The notes beneath the pieces are model-generated. The model saw nothing but the letters and a program-made list of their open reading frames with translations. It did not search any database and was not told the origin of the DNA. From assembly GCA_014360395.1 (NCBI GenBank), contig JACIXM010000444.1, positions 1 to 5,061 of the forward strand: 5,061 bases of DNA, given 5' to 3'. Every line of letters starts with the position of its first letter. Position 1 is the first letter of the stretch. Source of the DNA: Actinotalea sp. Its GTDB lineage: Bacteria > Actinomycetota > Actinomycetes > Actinomycetales > Cellulomonadaceae. Positions 4,876 through 5,061 of the stretch are shown here, in pieces. The translations under genes were made by a program, and so were the position numbers.

Positions 4876-5061
4876 GAGAGCGACGAGTCGGAGCAGTGTC
4901 GGCCGCGACGGCGCGCGGCCGGCACGCAGCCGCTCGTCCACGCCGGCACGCCGGCGCTCCTCCCGCACCCGTCGCCGGCGACGGACATGGCTGCGCAGCC
5001 GTCGGAGCACCAGCAGCCAGCGCGCGGCGGCCTCGACCTGCACCATCGACCCGCGGCCGTC
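4861..5061 (-). CDS. Possible 3' end of an Arg-rich hypothetical protein (weak)
   Basis: A minus-strand frame enters from the right edge and ends with TGA at 4861-4863. It gives 66 residues in the window, including MVQVEAAARWLLVLRRLRSH followed by a very arginine-rich tail. An internal ATG at 5046 could be a start for a 61-residue protein, but the frame stays open to the edge, so the start may lie outside. G/C at third positions is high (roughly 85 percent by hand count) but seems lower than in the sure genes. I recognise no domain. The stop lies inside the loop of a hairpin that would suit a convergent terminator, which mildly supports a real gene. It may equally be a chance open frame in GC-rich DNA. 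Apart from this frame and the hairpin I see nothing in 4799-5061. Confidence 0.3.
   Translation of the reverse strand, partial: DGRGSMVQVEAAARWLLVLRRLRSHVRRRRRVREERRRAGVDERLRAGRAPSRPTLLRLVALRPGR

Overview
The window is very GC-rich, with coding regions strongly biased to G or C at third codon positions and long spurious open frames on both strands. This fits a high-GC actinobacterium. The protein types suggest something near the Micrococcales (Cellulomonas-like), but the genus is an inference that the sequence cannot prove.

Layout. Positions 1-2342 (minus strand) hold most of a heavy-metal P-type ATPase. It has the TPCP transmembrane motif and, at its C-terminus, a hemerythrin-like HHE domain that runs off the left edge of the window. 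This combination is typical of the P1B-5 subgroup, which has been linked to Ni/Fe transport. A divergent intergenic region (2343-2497) with a plausible plus-strand promoter follows. From there the plus strand carries a four-helix membrane protein of unknown function with an Asp/Arg/His pentapeptide repeat in its tail (2498-3349), a strong hairpin (3356-3390), a small DUF2892/YgaP-like membrane protein (3415-3891), a second hairpin (3905-3938), and a two-gene unit of thioredoxin (4041-4403) and DUF302 protein (4403-4798) joined by a TGATG overlap. A near-perfect palindrome, ATACCCCCAGGGGTAT, of the type bound by CsoR/CstR-family repressors lies upstream of that unit. The right end holds a strong hairpin (4851-4875) and the possible 3' end of an Arg-rich minus-strand frame.

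How the genes may fit together. A hemerythrin-bearing metal ATPase, a YgaP-like membrane domain, a thioredoxin and a DUF302 protein behind a CsoR/CstR-like operator suggest a small accessory island for metal, redox or reactive-sulfur stress. The neighbourhood and the operator motif are seen directly. The shared function is an inference. No repressor gene, mobile element, RNA gene or CRISPR array is visible in the window.
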